Assembly: GCF_024170005.1 (NCBI RefSeq)
Contig: NZ_JALJXJ010000007.1
Span: 362,989-426,988, forward strand
DNA from: Azospirillum lipoferum
GTDB lineage: Bacteria > Pseudomonadota > Alphaproteobacteria > Azospirillales > Azospirillaceae
Length of the DNA: 64,000 nt
Direction of reading: 5' to 3'
Positions 52,443 through 61,641 of this stretch are shown in pieces. The notes under the pieces were generated by a model. It searched no databases. It saw only the letters and a list, made by a program, of their open reading frames with translations, and was not told the origin of the DNA. How positions within the stretch are numbered: position 1 is the stretch's first letter; every line of letters begins with the position of its first letter. A program made the translations under genes and the position numbers.

Positions 52443-53777
52443 ATGCCAATCCAGGTTGAGCCTGTATCCGACAGCTCATCTTTCCCAGAACATGTGGATG
52501 TGGTCGTGATCGGCGCCGGTGTCGTCGGCACCTGCACAGCTTATGAGCTTGCGTCGAAAGGGGTTTCCGTTGCCCTGCTCGAAAAGGGAGTGGTTGCAGG
52601 CGAACAATCGAGCCGGAACTGGGGATGGGTGAGACAGCAGAACCGTGACCTGCACGAACTCTCCCTGGCGATGTTCAGCCTCCGGCGGTGGGAGGAACTC
52701 GGCGCCGAGATCGGCCGCGATCTCGGGTTCCGGCGGATGGGTCTCCTCTATTGCAGCCGCGACGAGGAAGAGATCGCCCGCTGGGAACGGTGGGGCAAAT
52801 CTGCACGCGAACAGGGTTTTGTGAGCGAGTTGCTCAGCGGAGCCCAAGCCAAGGAGCGTACTCCGGGCAGCGTTTCGACCTGGCTTGGCGGCGTTTGGTC
52901 ACCGACGGACGGACGGGCCGAGCCGAGCCTCGCGGTGCCTGCCATAGCGGAGGGAGCGAAGGCGAAGGGCGTCCTGCTCCATCAGAATTGCGCCGTCCGC
53001 GGCATCGATGTCGCCGGCGGAAAAGTGGCCGGAGTTTGGACGGAACGAGGATTGATCCGGACTTCGGCTGTAGTCGCCGCAGGCGGTGCGTGGAACTCCC
53101 GTTTCTGCCGTCACCACGGCATCGATCTGCCGATCGCCAACATCGGGGGAACCGCGTTCCGGACCAATACGGCACCGGATGTCCTGACCGCAGGCAGTGT
53201 CAGCATGCCGGGCATTGCCATGAGACGCCGTCTTGACGGCAAGTACACCGTCGCCGTGCCGGGCCACGGGTCGGTGAACATTGCACCGCAAGGCCTGCGC
53301 TACGCCACGAAGTTCTACCAGATGTACCGGGCCAAGCTGGCAAAGAAGCTGAAGTACCGGATCGACAGCAGTTTCTGGAACGGTCCGGAAGCGCTCGGAT
53401 CCTGGCATAACGACCAAATCTCTCCCTTCGAGAAGACGAGGATCCTCGACCCCAAGCCTGATGCCGAGCTGGTGGAGTTCGGACTTCGCAATCTCATCCG
53501 GGAACTTCCGGCCTTGAAGGACGTCAAGGTCGAGGCATCCTGGGGGGGGATGATCGACACCGCACCGGACCTCGTTCCGGTCATATCCAGGGTCGATCAG
53601 CTTCCGGGCCTCGTCATTGCATCCGGATTCAGCGGTCACGGATTTGGCATCGGTCCGGGTGCCGGACGTCTCGCGAGTGAACTGGTCCTGAACGAGGCGC
53701 CGATTGTCGATCCAGCCGCTTATCGATTGAGCCGGTTCAGCGACGGATCTGCGATCCGGCGGCCCGAAATGATGTAA
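52443..53777 (+). CDS. DAO-family FAD-dependent amino-acid/amine oxidase (PuuB-like)
   Basis: A 444-residue flavoenzyme with the FAD fold VVVIGAGVVGTCTAYELASKG, the segment GEQSSRNWGWVRQQNRDLHEL, and the C-terminal ASGFSGHGFGIGPGAGRLASEL. The SSRNWGWVRQQ type is common in bacterial oxidases of modified amino acids near XRE-cupin regulators and polar amino-acid transporters. It is not close to the DAO protein encoded at 47803 beyond family level. It follows the regulator by 256 bp, in which I see no gene. The substrate is presumably the compound imported by the transporter downstream. Confidence 0.85.
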   Translation: MPIQVEPVSDSSSFPEHVDVVVIGAGVVGTCTAYELASKGVSVALLEKGVVAGEQSSRNWGWVRQQNRDLHELSLAMFSLRRWEELGAEIGRDLGFRRMGLLYCSRDEEEIARWERWGKSAREQGFVSELLSGAQAKERTPGSVSTWLGGVWSPTDGRAEPSLAVPAIAEGAKAKGVLLHQNCAVRGIDVAGGKVAGVWTERGLIRTSAVVAAGGAWNSRFCRHHGIDLPIANIGGTAFRTNTAPDVLTAGSVSMPGIAMRRRLDGKYTVAVPGHGSVNIAPQGLRYATKFYQMYRAKLAKKLKYRIDSSFWNGPEALGSWHNDQISPFEKTRILDPKPDAELVEFGLRNLIRELPALKDVKVEASWGGMIDTAPDLVPVISRVDQLPGLVIASGFSGHGFGIGPGAGRLASELVLNEAPIVDPAAYRLSRFSDGSAIRRPEMM

Positions 53778-53859
53778 CGCGCAGCATTGATTCATGCAGT
53801 CGCGGTCAATCTCGACACATGGAAAAGACCAACGGCAGCAGATGGCCAAAATAAAGGCA

Positions 53860-53897
53860 CTTATGCGGCCATTCTGCAATCAAAATAGCCGCATAAG
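53860..53897. repeat. Inverted repeat CTTATGCGGC / GCCGCATAAG
   Basis: Two perfect 10-bp arms (53860-53869 and 53888-53897) flank an 18-base A/T-rich spacer, 120-155 bp before the binding-protein start. The arms could terminate the oxidase transcript, but no T-run follows. They also contain CTTAT and ATAAG, the half-sites of the palindrome at 53893-53907, so they more likely belong to a regulatory array. Confidence 0.5.
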
Positions 53898-53907
53898 TTG
53901 GCCTTAT
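53893..53907. promoter_or_regulatory. Operator-like palindrome ATAAGTTGGCCTTAT
   Basis: A 5-5-5 palindrome about 110 bp upstream of the amino-acid binding protein start. Its reverse complement, ATAAGGCCAACTTAT, differs from the site at 47651-47665 at only two of 15 positions. A related half-site (GGCACTTAT) lies at 53856-53864. Confidence 0.55.
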
Positions 53908-54015
53908 AACACTCCAAAGAATCAGACCTGTTCTCTCCACGACTGAAACACAATGCTGGTTTTAGAGCGCCCGCGTATGAACTGACAAGTCGGTTAACCA
54001 ATGGAGGGTAAGCGG

Positions 54016-54762
54016 ATGATCAAACTCAAAACGACCCTTGCTGCGATCGCCATGGCTGTTTTCGCGACGACAGCGTCCGCGCAAACGGTCTTCAAGGTCG
54101 GTTCGACGCCGACGAGCGTGCCGTTCGCATTCATTGACGTGAAGACCAATTCACCACAGGGCATGATGATCGACGTGATTGAAGCCGTCAGCAAGGAGGT
54201 CGGCTTCAAGATCGAGTACCAGCCCATGCCGTTCTCGGCTTTGATCCCCGCACTCACGTCCGGCAAAATCGACATCATCGCCGCCGCCATCACGGCGACA
54301 CCCGAACGCGCCAAGGTGGTCGATTTCACCCAGGATGTTTATTCCTACGGCGATGGTCTGGTCGTGCCGGCCGCCGACCAGACGCAATATGGCAGCGTTG
54401 CAGACCTCAAGGGCAAGGTCGTCGGGGCGCAAATCGGTACCCGCTATATCGAGTATCTGAAGGCACAGAGCGGAGCTGCCGAGGTCAAGGCCTACGAAGC
54501 GCTTCCCGATGTCCTTCGCGAAGTCGCAAACGGCCGGCTCGCCGCGGGCATCGGAGACTTTCCGATCTTCGCCTACAACTTGCAGCAGGGCCAATTCCCT
54601 CAGCTGCGACTGGTCCGGGACTACAAGTCCGGGCTGAACGGCGGCATCAATTTGGCAGTCAAGAAGGATAACGCCGAGCTTCTGGCGAAGATCAACGCAT
54701 CCCTTACGGCCATGAAACAGGATGGTCGATTGAAGGCGATCCTCGAAAAGTGGAACCTGTGA
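54016..54762 (+). CDS. Polar amino-acid ABC transporter binding protein (family 3)
   Basis: A 248-residue periplasmic protein with a signal peptide (ending TASA), the family 3 start FKVGSTPTSVPFAFID, the ligand-site segment MPFSALIPALTSGKIDIIAAAITATPERAKVVDFT and the C-terminal MKQDGRLKAILEKW. It would bind an amino acid or opine. GGAGGG precedes the ATG at 54016 at 7-base spacing; the ATG at 54001 is part of that site. This gene and its neighbours are less GC-rich than the flanks. Confidence 0.92.
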   Translation: MIKLKTTLAAIAMAVFATTASAQTVFKVGSTPTSVPFAFIDVKTNSPQGMMIDVIEAVSKEVGFKIEYQPMPFSALIPALTSGKIDIIAAAITATPERAKVVDFTQDVYSYGDGLVVPAADQTQYGSVADLKGKVVGAQIGTRYIEYLKAQSGAAEVKAYEALPDVLREVANGRLAAGIGDFPIFAYNLQQGQFPQLRLVRDYKSGLNGGINLAVKKDNAELLAKINASLTAMKQDGRLKAILEKWNL

Positions 54763-54778
54763 TCGGAAAGAAAGCACT

Positions 54779-55432
54779 ATGGAAAAGTTCTTTAGCCAGT
54801 CACAGGAATACCTACCGTTTCTTTTTCAAGGCGTTACCTACACAATCCTGGTGATGTTGTGTGCGTTCGCCCTCGCGACTGGCTTGGGTCTGATCTTGGC
54901 ATTCATGAGGGTGAGCGGCATCGTGCCGCTCGCCTGGGTGGCCCGAACGGTGATCGTCGTCGTGCGCGGCATTCCAGGATTGGTGACCCTATACTACATT
55001 TACTTCGTGTTCCCGGATTTCGGCATCGCGCTCACTGCGGTCCAAGCCGCCATCATCGGCCTCGGCATCGCCTACTCGCCCTATATGGCGGAAATCTTTC
55101 GCGCGGGGATCGAGGCGATCGATCGAGGTCAGACCGAAGCGGCTCTGTCCATCGGTATGCACTGGGGCCTGGTGATGCGCCGCGTCGTGCTGCCTCAAGC
55201 GGTCCGCGTGGCTCTGCCGCCCTATGGCAGTACGATGGTGATGCTCCTCAAGGACTCGTCGCTCGCATCGACCATCACGGTTGCCGACCTCTCGCTGCAA
55301 GGCAAGCTGCTCGCATCTTCAACCTTCGAGAACACGACCGTGTTCACCTTGGTGGCTTTGATCTATCTCGCAATGAGCCTTCCTCTCACGGCTTTCAATA
55401 GCTGGCTTGAGCGCAAACTGAGGAGATCGTAA
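54779..55432 (+). CDS. Polar amino-acid ABC transporter permease
   Basis: A 217-residue inner-membrane permease of the His/Glu/Gln type with five spans and the EAA-loop region [37 protein letters not shown]. Only one permease gene is present, so it would act as a homodimer. Its stop overlaps the ATPase start by one base (TAATG). Confidence 0.92.
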   Translation: MEKFFSQSQEYLPFLFQGVTYTILVMLCAFALATGLGLILAFMRVSGIVPLAWVARTVIVVVRGIPGLVTLYYIYFVFPDFGIALTAVQAAIIGLGIAYSPYMAEIFRAGIEAIDRGQTEAALSIGMHWGLVMRRVVLPQAVRVALPPYGSTMVMLLKDSSLASTITVADLSLQGKLLASSTFENTTVFTLVALIYLAMSLPLTAFNSWLERKLRRS

Positions 55433-56166
55433 TGAGCGTCATCGAGCTGAAGCATGTGCGGAAGTCGTTCGGGACCCACGAGGTCATTTCCGACGTTTCT
55501 TTCTCGGTCGAGCCGGGCGAGGTGGTCTGCATCATCGGCCCGTCGGGATCCGGAAAATCCACGCTGCTGCGCTGCATCAACGGTCTGGAGACCTACCAGG
55601 GCGGTGAGATCATCGTGCATGGCGAAAGCGTGGACGCCACGAAGTCCCGCATCCGGGGGATCCGGACGCGCGTCTCCATGGTGTTCCAACGCTTCAACCT
55701 GTTCCCGCACCGCACGGCGCTCGAGAACGTCGCCGAGGGGCCGATCTACGTGAAAAAGGAGCCTCGCGCCGAGGTCTACGCACGCTCGCGGGAACTCCTG
55801 GCACGGGTTGGGCTCGGCGCAAAAATGGACGCCTATCCGGCGCAGCTCTCGGGTGGCCAGCAGCAGCGGGTCGCCATTGCGCGGGCATTGGGCATGAATC
55901 CCGACGCGATCCTCTTCGATGAGCCTACCTCGGCGCTCGATCCCGAGCTCGTCGGCGAAGTGCTGTCCGTCATGCGCTCGCTCGCCGACGAAGGAATGAC
56001 GATGGTCGTCGTCACCCACGAAATGGGCTTCGCCCGCGAGGTGGCTGACCGGGTCCTGTTCCTTGACGGCGGCGTGCTGGTCGAGCAGGGCTCGCCCGAC
56101 GAGGTGCTCGGTCGTCCGCAGAACGCCCGCACGCAGGATTTTCTGCGCCGCGTGCTGCCGGCTTGA
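55432..56166 (+). CDS. Polar amino-acid ABC transporter ATPase
   Basis: A 244-residue ATPase with Walker [11 protein letters not shown]-loop [11 protein letters not shown], signature LSGGQQQR, Walker [14 protein letters not shown] and H-loop VVTHEMGF, all as in GlnQ/HisP. Q-loop position VFQRF rather than the more common VFQ(Q/H)F is within family variation. It completes the three-gene importer. The stop at 56166 is about 150 bp from the right repeat copy. Confidence 0.93.
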   Translation: MSVIELKHVRKSFGTHEVISDVSFSVEPGEVVCIIGPSGSGKSTLLRCINGLETYQGGEIIVHGESVDATKSRIRGIRTRVSMVFQRFNLFPHRTALENVAEGPIYVKKEPRAEVYARSRELLARVGLGAKMDAYPAQLSGGQQQRVAIARALGMNPDAILFDEPTSALDPELVGEVLSVMRSLADEGMTMVVVTHEMGFAREVADRVLFLDGGVLVEQGSPDEVLGRPQNARTQDFLRRVLPA

Positions 56167-56533
56167 GGGCTTATGCAGCGTGCAGGGATCGGGTAAAGCA
56201 GGATTTTAGCGGTTGCCTGATCATGCGCAATGGGTAGTTCGCGGCCATTCCCGTCAACAATGATAGCATCCCCATTCCGGGATACTCACTGCATGCATCG
56301 CCGGAAATCGGAGATGCCCGGCACCCGAACCGCACGATTCACCGCAGAGCATCCAGCCGGCACAACAATCCTCCAAATCGCCCATGCATTCAGCACGGAA
56401 TGGAGCGCCTGCCCGCTAAGATCGTAACTGTCGCAGCTGCCCGAGGCCGCCGCCCCTCTCCACACACCGCAGCGAACCCGAAAACGACTCCTCAGCGCCC
56501 GTGGCGCGCAGCATGGGACAAGGTGAGGCAGCA
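56167..56533. other. 367-bp intergenic region holding the right repeat copy
   Basis: This stretch separates the ABC ATPase gene from the M20 deacylase operon and should contain that operon's promoter. Its main feature is the right copy of the repeat (56311-56423). No open frame in it shows coding character. CTCACTGCATGCATCG (56285-56300) just before the repeat also resembles the sequence before the left copy (CAACTGACATGCCTG). Confidence 0.45.
56311..56423 (+). repeat. Right copy of the 113-bp diverged direct repeat
   Basis: This is the partner of 51021-51133 in the same orientation, 81 of 113 positions identical with no gaps. It ends about 110 bp before the M20 deacylase start. The pair brackets the XRE-cupin, DAO oxidase and ABC transporter genes. 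Confidence 0.75.
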
Positions 56534-57658
56534 ATGACCGTGATCGACATCCTCAAGGACCTGATCGCCATTCCCTCCGTGGTAGGGACCCCCAACGATG
56601 CCATCGTCGACGGGATTCGCGGGGTTCTGGAGGGGGCCGGGGTGCGCGTCCGGGTTCTGCCGGGGCCGGAAGGCGACCGGTTCAACCTGTTCGCCACCAT
56701 CGGTCCGGCGATGGTGCCGGGCTATGTCCTGTCCGGCCACATGGACGTGGTGCCGGCCAGCGAACCGGACTGGACCAGCGATCCGTTCCAGCTGCGTGCC
56801 GACGGCAACCGCCTTTACGGGCGCGGCACCTCCGACATGAAGGGCTTCATCGCGGCGGCGCTGGCGGCGCTGCCGGCCCTGACCGCCGCCCCGCTGGCCC
56901 GGCCGATCCATTTCGCTTTCACCTATGACGAGGAGGCCGGCTGCCAGGGCGCGCCGCATCTTCTGCCGCACCTGCCCGACCTGTGTGCACCGCCGCTGGG
57001 CGTCATCGTCGGCGAGCCGAGCGGCCTGCGCGCCATCCGCGCCCACAAGGGCAAGGCGGCGGCCCGGCTGACGGTGCGCGGACGGTCCGGCCATTCCTCC
57101 CGCCCCGACCAGGGGTTGAACGCCATCCATGCCATGGCCGATGCGCTGACCGCCGCCGTCACCCAGGCCGGCCGCCTGACCCAGGGGCCGCTGGATTCGG
57201 TGTTCGAGCCGCCCTACTCCTCGCTTCAGGTCGGCACCATCCAAGGCGGGCTTGCGGTGAACATCATCCCCGACGCCTGCACCGCTGAATTCGAGGCCCG
57301 CGCCATCGCCGGGGTCGATCCCACCACCCTGCTGGAGCCGGTGCGCGAGGCGGCGGTGCGGCTGGAGGAGCGCGGGTTCGCCGTCGATTGGACACAGACC
57401 AGCACCTATCCCGCCCTGTTCCTGGCCGCCCGCTCGCCGCTGGCCCGCCTGCTGGAGGAGCTGACCGGACAGGAGCCGCTGGCGGCCGTCAGCTACGGCA
57501 CGGAAGCGGGGCTGTACCAGACCGCCGGGATCGACGCGATCATCTGCGGACCCGGCGACATTGCGCGGGCGCACCGCCCCAACGAACACATCCTCGTCGA
57601 GGAACTGAACGCCTGCCAGTCGATGATCGAGGCGCTGGGCCAGCGCTGCCGTCTTTGA
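56534..57658 (+). CDS. M20-family metallo-deacylase (ArgE/DapE-like)
   Basis: A 374-residue zinc-type hydrolase with ligands His69 (SGHMDVVP), Asp101 (GRGTSDMKG) and the catalytic Glu pair Glu133/134 (TYDEEAG), plus the lid-domain stretch [20 protein letters not shown]. Its motifs best fit acetylornithine deacetylase-like enzymes, which remove acyl groups from amino acids. I chose the ATG at 56534, with AAGGTGAGG at usual spacing; in-frame ATGs at 56501 and 56513 are alternatives. As first gene of a catabolic operon it probably deacylates an N-acyl or N-carbamoyl substrate rather than serving arginine synthesis. Confidence 0.85.
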   Translation: MTVIDILKDLIAIPSVVGTPNDAIVDGIRGVLEGAGVRVRVLPGPEGDRFNLFATIGPAMVPGYVLSGHMDVVPASEPDWTSDPFQLRADGNRLYGRGTSDMKGFIAAALAALPALTAAPLARPIHFAFTYDEEAGCQGAPHLLPHLPDLCAPPLGVIVGEPSGLRAIRAHKGKAAARLTVRGRSGHSSRPDQGLNAIHAMADALTAAVTQAGRLTQGPLDSVFEPPYSSLQVGTIQGGLAVNIIPDACTAEFEARAIAGVDPTTLLEPVREAAVRLEERGFAVDWTQTSTYPALFLAARSPLARLLEELTGQEPLAAVSYGTEAGLYQTAGIDAIICGPGDIARAHRPNEHILVEELNACQSMIEALGQRCRL

Positions 57659-57698
57659 CAGCCATTCGAAACAGCCGCGCATCGTCAAAGGGACGCAA

Positions 57699-58622
57699 AT
57701 GACCTTCCTGTTCAATTCGGATGCCGCGCGCGGCGCCGTCTTCGCCAAGGCCTTCGCCGCCGAGCTGCCGGACCTGCCCTTCTCGATGGACCCGGCCGCC
57801 GTCGATCCCGACGCGGTGCGCTACCTGATCACCTGGACCATCCCGGAGACGCTCGCCCGCTACCGCAATCTGGAGATCGTGTTTTCGATCGGGGCCGGGG
57901 TGGACCAGTTCGCCATGACCGCCCTGCCCGACCATGTGAAGGTCGTCCGCATGGTGGAGGAGGGCATCGTCCGCATGATGCAGGAATACGTCACGCTGGC
58001 CGTGCTGTCCCTGCATCGCCAGATGCCGGCCTATCGCGCCCAGCAGGCAGCCTGCGTCTGGCGTGCCCTTCCCCAGCCGCAGGCGGCGCAGCGCCGGGTC
58101 GGCGTGCTGGGATTGGGCGTGCTGGGTCAGGCGGTGCTGGAACGGTTGATGCCCTTCGGTTTTCCACTGGCGGGCTGGAGCCGCTCGCCGCGCGAGATTG
58201 ACGGCGTGACCTGCCATCATGGCACGGAGGGCCTCGACGCGATGCTGGCCGAAACCGACCTCCTGATCGTGCTGCTGCCGTTGACGCCCGACACCCGCGG
58301 TTTCCTGAATGCTGATCTGATGGCGAAGCTGCCCCGGGGGGCGGCGCTGATCCACACCGGGCGCGGGCCGCAGCTGGACCATGCGGCCCTGCTGGACGCG
58401 CTCGACAACGGGCAGCTGTCCGGGGCGATGGTCGACGTGACGGACCCGGAACCGCTGCCGGCCGACCATCCCTTCTGGACGCACCCGAACATCCTGCTGA
58501 CCCCGCACATCGCCAGCGTCACCCAGCCCGAAAGCGCGGCCCAGGCCGTCATCGCCAACCTTCGCCGACATTTCGCCGGACAGGATCCGATCGGTCTCGT
58601 CGACCGGCAGCGCGGCTACTGA
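57699..58622 (+). CDS. D-2-hydroxyacid dehydrogenase (GhrA-like)
   Basis: A 307-residue NAD(P)-dependent dehydrogenase related to glyoxylate/hydroxypyruvate reductase A: the short N-terminal catalytic domain, [15 protein letters not shown] nucleotide loop, the [17 protein letters not shown] segment with the substrate Arg, and C-terminal [18 protein letters not shown] with the catalytic His. It reduces a 2-keto acid or glyoxylate to the hydroxy acid, or the reverse. It lies 40 bp after the deacylase gene. The preferred substrate in this operon is unknown. Confidence 0.85.
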   Translation: MTFLFNSDAARGAVFAKAFAAELPDLPFSMDPAAVDPDAVRYLITWTIPETLARYRNLEIVFSIGAGVDQFAMTALPDHVKVVRMVEEGIVRMMQEYVTLAVLSLHRQMPAYRAQQAACVWRALPQPQAAQRRVGVLGLGVLGQAVLERLMPFGFPLAGWSRSPREIDGVTCHHGTEGLDAMLAETDLLIVLLPLTPDTRGFLNADLMAKLPRGAALIHTGRGPQLDHAALLDALDNGQLSGAMVDVTDPEPLPADHPFWTHPNILLTPHIASVTQPESAAQAVIANLRRHFAGQDPIGLVDRQRGY

Positions 58623-58678
58623 CGCATCCGACCAAAGCTCAACCTGCGGCACTGCCGCCCACCAACAAGGATTCTCTC

Positions 58679-59032
58679 ATGTCGCTCCTGAAGACCATCG
58701 ATCCCGCCCCGACCTTCGCCCCGCGGGAATCGACCCCGATGCCGGAACGGCTGATCGCCGGATCGCCAGCCTTCAAGACCTGGGCACAGGATGCCGCCAA
58801 GGACGACAAGGTGCTGACCGGCGTTTGGGAAGCCACGCCGGGTGAAACCCGCTCGATCAAGGGCGAGACCTTCGAATTCTGCCACATCCTGTCCGGCGTC
58901 GTCGAAATCACCCCGGACGCCGGCGAGCCGGTGGTCTACCGGGCGGGCGACAGCTTCGTCATGAAGCCGGGCTTCACCGGCGTGTGGAAAACCATCGAGA
59001 CGGTCCGCAAGATCTACGTCACCATCACCTGA
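58679..59032 (+). CDS. Small cupin protein (DUF861/ureidoglycine-hydrolase-like)
   Basis: A 117-residue single cupin barrel: GVWEATPGETRSIKGETFEFCHILSG is the first motif and EPVVYRAGDSFVMKPGFTGVWKT the second, in the style of the Cupin_3 (DUF861) family with few canonical His metal ligands. Such proteins commonly sit in operons with amino-acid oxidases and aldehyde dehydrogenases; their biochemical role is poorly known. It lies 10 bp before the aldehyde dehydrogenase start and 57 bp after the hydroxyacid dehydrogenase, within the same operon. Confidence 0.82.
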   Translation: MSLLKTIDPAPTFAPRESTPMPERLIAGSPAFKTWAQDAAKDDKVLTGVWEATPGETRSIKGETFEFCHILSGVVEITPDAGEPVVYRAGDSFVMKPGFTGVWKTIETVRKIYVTIT

Positions 59033-59041
59033 GGGTGAGCC

Positions 59042-60517
59042 ATGAGCCTGTCCTTCGATCCGGACCGCCTGCCGCTGCCCATCGGCCATTTCATTGGTGA
59101 CCGCCTGATCCCGGCGGCCAACGCAACGGAGGGCGGGCTGCCCATGCACCGCCCATCGGATGGTCGGGCCTATGCCGACTGCCCGGTTGCCTCATCGGAT
59201 CTCGTCGACGAGGCGGTCGCCGCCGCGCAGGCGGCGTTGAAGTCCAGCAACTGGGGCGGCGTGCGTCCGCGCGACCGCACCGCCGTGCTGCAACGCTGGG
59301 CCGCCCTGATCGAGGAAGAGGCGGAGACCCTGGCGAAGGTGGAGGCGCTGTCCTCCACCCGCCCGGTCGGGCAGCTCGTTGCCGGCGACGTCGCAGTGAC
59401 GGCCGAGCAGATCCGCTTCTTCGCCGAATTCGCCGACAAGGAGGGCGGCGACCTCGCCCCCACCGACGACGGCAGCCTCGGCATGGTGATGACGGAGCCG
59501 TATGGCGTCGTCGGCGCCATCACGCCTTGGAACTTCCCGCTGTCGATGGCGGGCTGGAAGCTCGGCCCGGCGCTGGCGGCCGGCAACGCGGTGGTGCTGA
59601 AGCCGTCGGAAATGACGCCCTTCTCCACCGTCCTGCTGGCGCAGCTGGCGGTGAAGGCGGGGCTTCCCGCCGGGCTGATCAACATCGTCCAGGGCGACGG
59701 CCCGACCACCGGCGCCGCCATCACCCGTCATCCCGGCATTGCCAAGGTCAGCTTCACCGGATCGACGGCGGCCGGATCGGCGATCATGGCCGACATCGCC
59801 CGCAGCGGCGTCAAGCCGATGACGCTGGAACTGGGCGGCAAGAGTCCGCAGATCGTCTTCGCCGACGCCGACCTGGAGAAGGCGGCTGCCGCCATCGCCA
59901 CCAGCGTGCTGTCGAATGCCGGACAGGCCTGCGTCGCCGGATCGCGCCTGCTGGTCGAAGCGAGCGTCGCCGAACCGCTGATCGGAATGATCCTGGGTCA
60001 TATGCGCGCCGTCCGCCCCGGCCCGACCTGGGACGAGACGACCCGCTATTCCCCGATCATCTCCGAACGGCAACGCGCCCGCATCCATTCCATCGTCACG
60101 GCCTCGCTGACCGGATCGGTGGAGTGCCTGAGCGGCGGGGCGCCGATGGACAGCGACGGCTATTTCTACGCGCCGACGCTGATCGCCGGAGTCGACCAGA
60201 CCTCCCCCGCCGTCATGGAGGAGATCTTCGGCCCGGTGCTGACCGTGCAGAGCTTCGACAGCGAGGAAGAGGCGATGGCGATGGCCGACCATCCCACCTA
60301 CGGGCTCGCCGCCGGTCTCTACACCCGCGACCTGTCGCGCGCCCTCCGCCTGACCCGGCGGCTGCAGGCCGGGACGGTGTGGGTCAACCGCTATGGCCGC
60401 TCGCGCGACCACATCCTGCCGACCGGCGGCTACAAGCGCTCCGGCATCGGCAAGGATCTGGGACGCGAGGCCTATCTCGCCAACCGCCGCAGCAAAAGCG
60501 TGCTGATCGGCCTGTAA
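59042..60517 (+). CDS. Aldehyde dehydrogenase (PuuC-like)
   Basis: A 491-residue NAD(P)-dependent aldehyde dehydrogenase with PWNFPLSMAGWKLGPALAAGN, nucleotide-site FTGSTAAGS, Glu263 (ELGGKSPQ) and catalytic Cys297 (NAGQACVAGSR). The N-terminal and active-site patterns are closest to gamma-glutamyl-gamma-aminobutyraldehyde and betaine aldehyde dehydrogenase types. It would oxidise an amino-aldehyde made by one of the nearby DAO oxidases. GAGGGTGAGCC precedes the ATG. Confidence 0.9.
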   Translation: MSLSFDPDRLPLPIGHFIGDRLIPAANATEGGLPMHRPSDGRAYADCPVASSDLVDEAVAAAQAALKSSNWGGVRPRDRTAVLQRWAALIEEEAETLAKVEALSSTRPVGQLVAGDVAVTAEQIRFFAEFADKEGGDLAPTDDGSLGMVMTEPYGVVGAITPWNFPLSMAGWKLGPALAAGNAVVLKPSEMTPFSTVLLAQLAVKAGLPAGLINIVQGDGPTTGAAITRHPGIAKVSFTGSTAAGSAIMADIARSGVKPMTLELGGKSPQIVFADADLEKAAAAIATSVLSNAGQACVAGSRLLVEASVAEPLIGMILGHMRAVRPGPTWDETTRYSPIISERQRARIHSIVTASLTGSVECLSGGAPMDSDGYFYAPTLIAGVDQTSPAVMEEIFGPVLTVQSFDSEEEAMAMADHPTYGLAAGLYTRDLSRALRLTRRLQAGTVWVNRYGRSRDHILPTGGYKRSGIGKDLGREAYLANRRSKSVLIGL

Positions 60518-60555
60518 CCCGATGAAAACCGGTAGAAACCGCTAAGGGGCGTTCG

Positions 60556-61599
60556 ATGAAAACCCACCACATTGCGATCATCAAGGGCGACGGCATCGGA
60601 CATCCCGTGGTCGACGCCGCCTGGGAGGTTCTCCAGGCCGCGGCCAAGCAGTCCGGCTTCGCGCTGGCCGGCACGGAGATGCCGTGGTCCTGCGCCCATT
60701 ACAAGGAATCCGGCGTGATGATGCCGTCCGACGGCATCGACACGCTACGCAAGTACGACGCCATTCTGCTGGGTGCCGTCGGCTGGCCTGCGGAGGTGCC
60801 GGACGCGGTATCGCTGCACGGGCTGCTGCTGCCGATCCGCAAGGCGTTCGACCAGTATGCCAACGTCCGCCCGCACCGGCTGCTGCCGGGGGTGGAAGGG
60901 CCGCTGCGGCGCGGCGGCTTCGACATCCTGTGCATCCGCGAAAACACCGAGGGCGAATATGCCGGTGCCGGCGGGCGCGTCCATCAGGGGACGGCACAGG
61001 AGGTGGCGGTGGAGACCGGTGTCTTTACCCGCATGGGGGTGGAACGCATCCTGCGCTTCGCCTTCGCCCAGGCGCGTGCCCGGCGCGGCAAGCTGGCCTC
61101 CGTCACCAAGTCGAACGCGCAGAAATACTCGATGGTGTTCTGGGACGAGATCACCCGCCAGCTGGCCGCCGAACACCCGGACGTCGAAGTAACGAGCTAT
61201 CACGTCGACGCCATGGCGGCGCGCATGGTGACGGCGCCGGAGAGCCTGGACGTCGTCGTCGCCTCCAACCTGTTCGGCGACATCCTGACCGATCTGGGCG
61301 CTGCGATCCAAGGCGGGCTGGGCTTCGCCGCCTCGGCCAACCTGAATCCCGACCGCAAGGCGCCGTCGATGTTCGAACCGGTACATGGCTCGGCCCCCGA
61401 TATCGCCCATCTCGGCATCGCCAACCCGATCGCCGCCATCTGGTCGGGCGCCATGATGCTGGAGCATCTGGGGGAGAAAGCCGCCGCCGACCGCGTGATG
61501 GCCGCACTGGGCGACACCACCGGCCGCGGCGTCGGCACGGTTCCCGGCAAGGACAGGACGGACGCGATCACCGCCGCCGTGCTGTCGGCCCTTTCGTAA
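60556..61599 (+). CDS. Tartrate / D-malate dehydrogenase (isopropylmalate dehydrogenase family)
   Basis: A 347-residue NAD-dependent oxidative decarboxylase. IIKGDGIGHPVV, IRENTEGEYAGAGGR, SVTKSNAQKYSMVFWDEI and EPVHGSAPDIAH are the family signatures. The LLPIRKAFDQYANVRPHRLLPGV segment, which sets substrate range, matches tartrate/D-malate dehydrogenases rather than LeuB. It would act on a 2-hydroxy dicarboxylate, perhaps a product of the upstream hydroxyacid dehydrogenase. AAGGGGCG precedes the ATG at 60556. Confidence 0.88.
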   Translation: MKTHHIAIIKGDGIGHPVVDAAWEVLQAAAKQSGFALAGTEMPWSCAHYKESGVMMPSDGIDTLRKYDAILLGAVGWPAEVPDAVSLHGLLLPIRKAFDQYANVRPHRLLPGVEGPLRRGGFDILCIRENTEGEYAGAGGRVHQGTAQEVAVETGVFTRMGVERILRFAFAQARARRGKLASVTKSNAQKYSMVFWDEITRQLAAEHPDVEVTSYHVDAMAARMVTAPESLDVVVASNLFGDILTDLGAAIQGGLGFAASANLNPDRKAPSMFEPVHGSAPDIAHLGIANPIAAIWSGAMMLEHLGEKAAADRVMAALGDTTGRGVGTVPGKDRTDAITAAVLSALS

Positions 61600-61641
61600 C
61601 GCCAGCCCCCCGAAACCATCCGCAGCGGAAAAGACACGACC

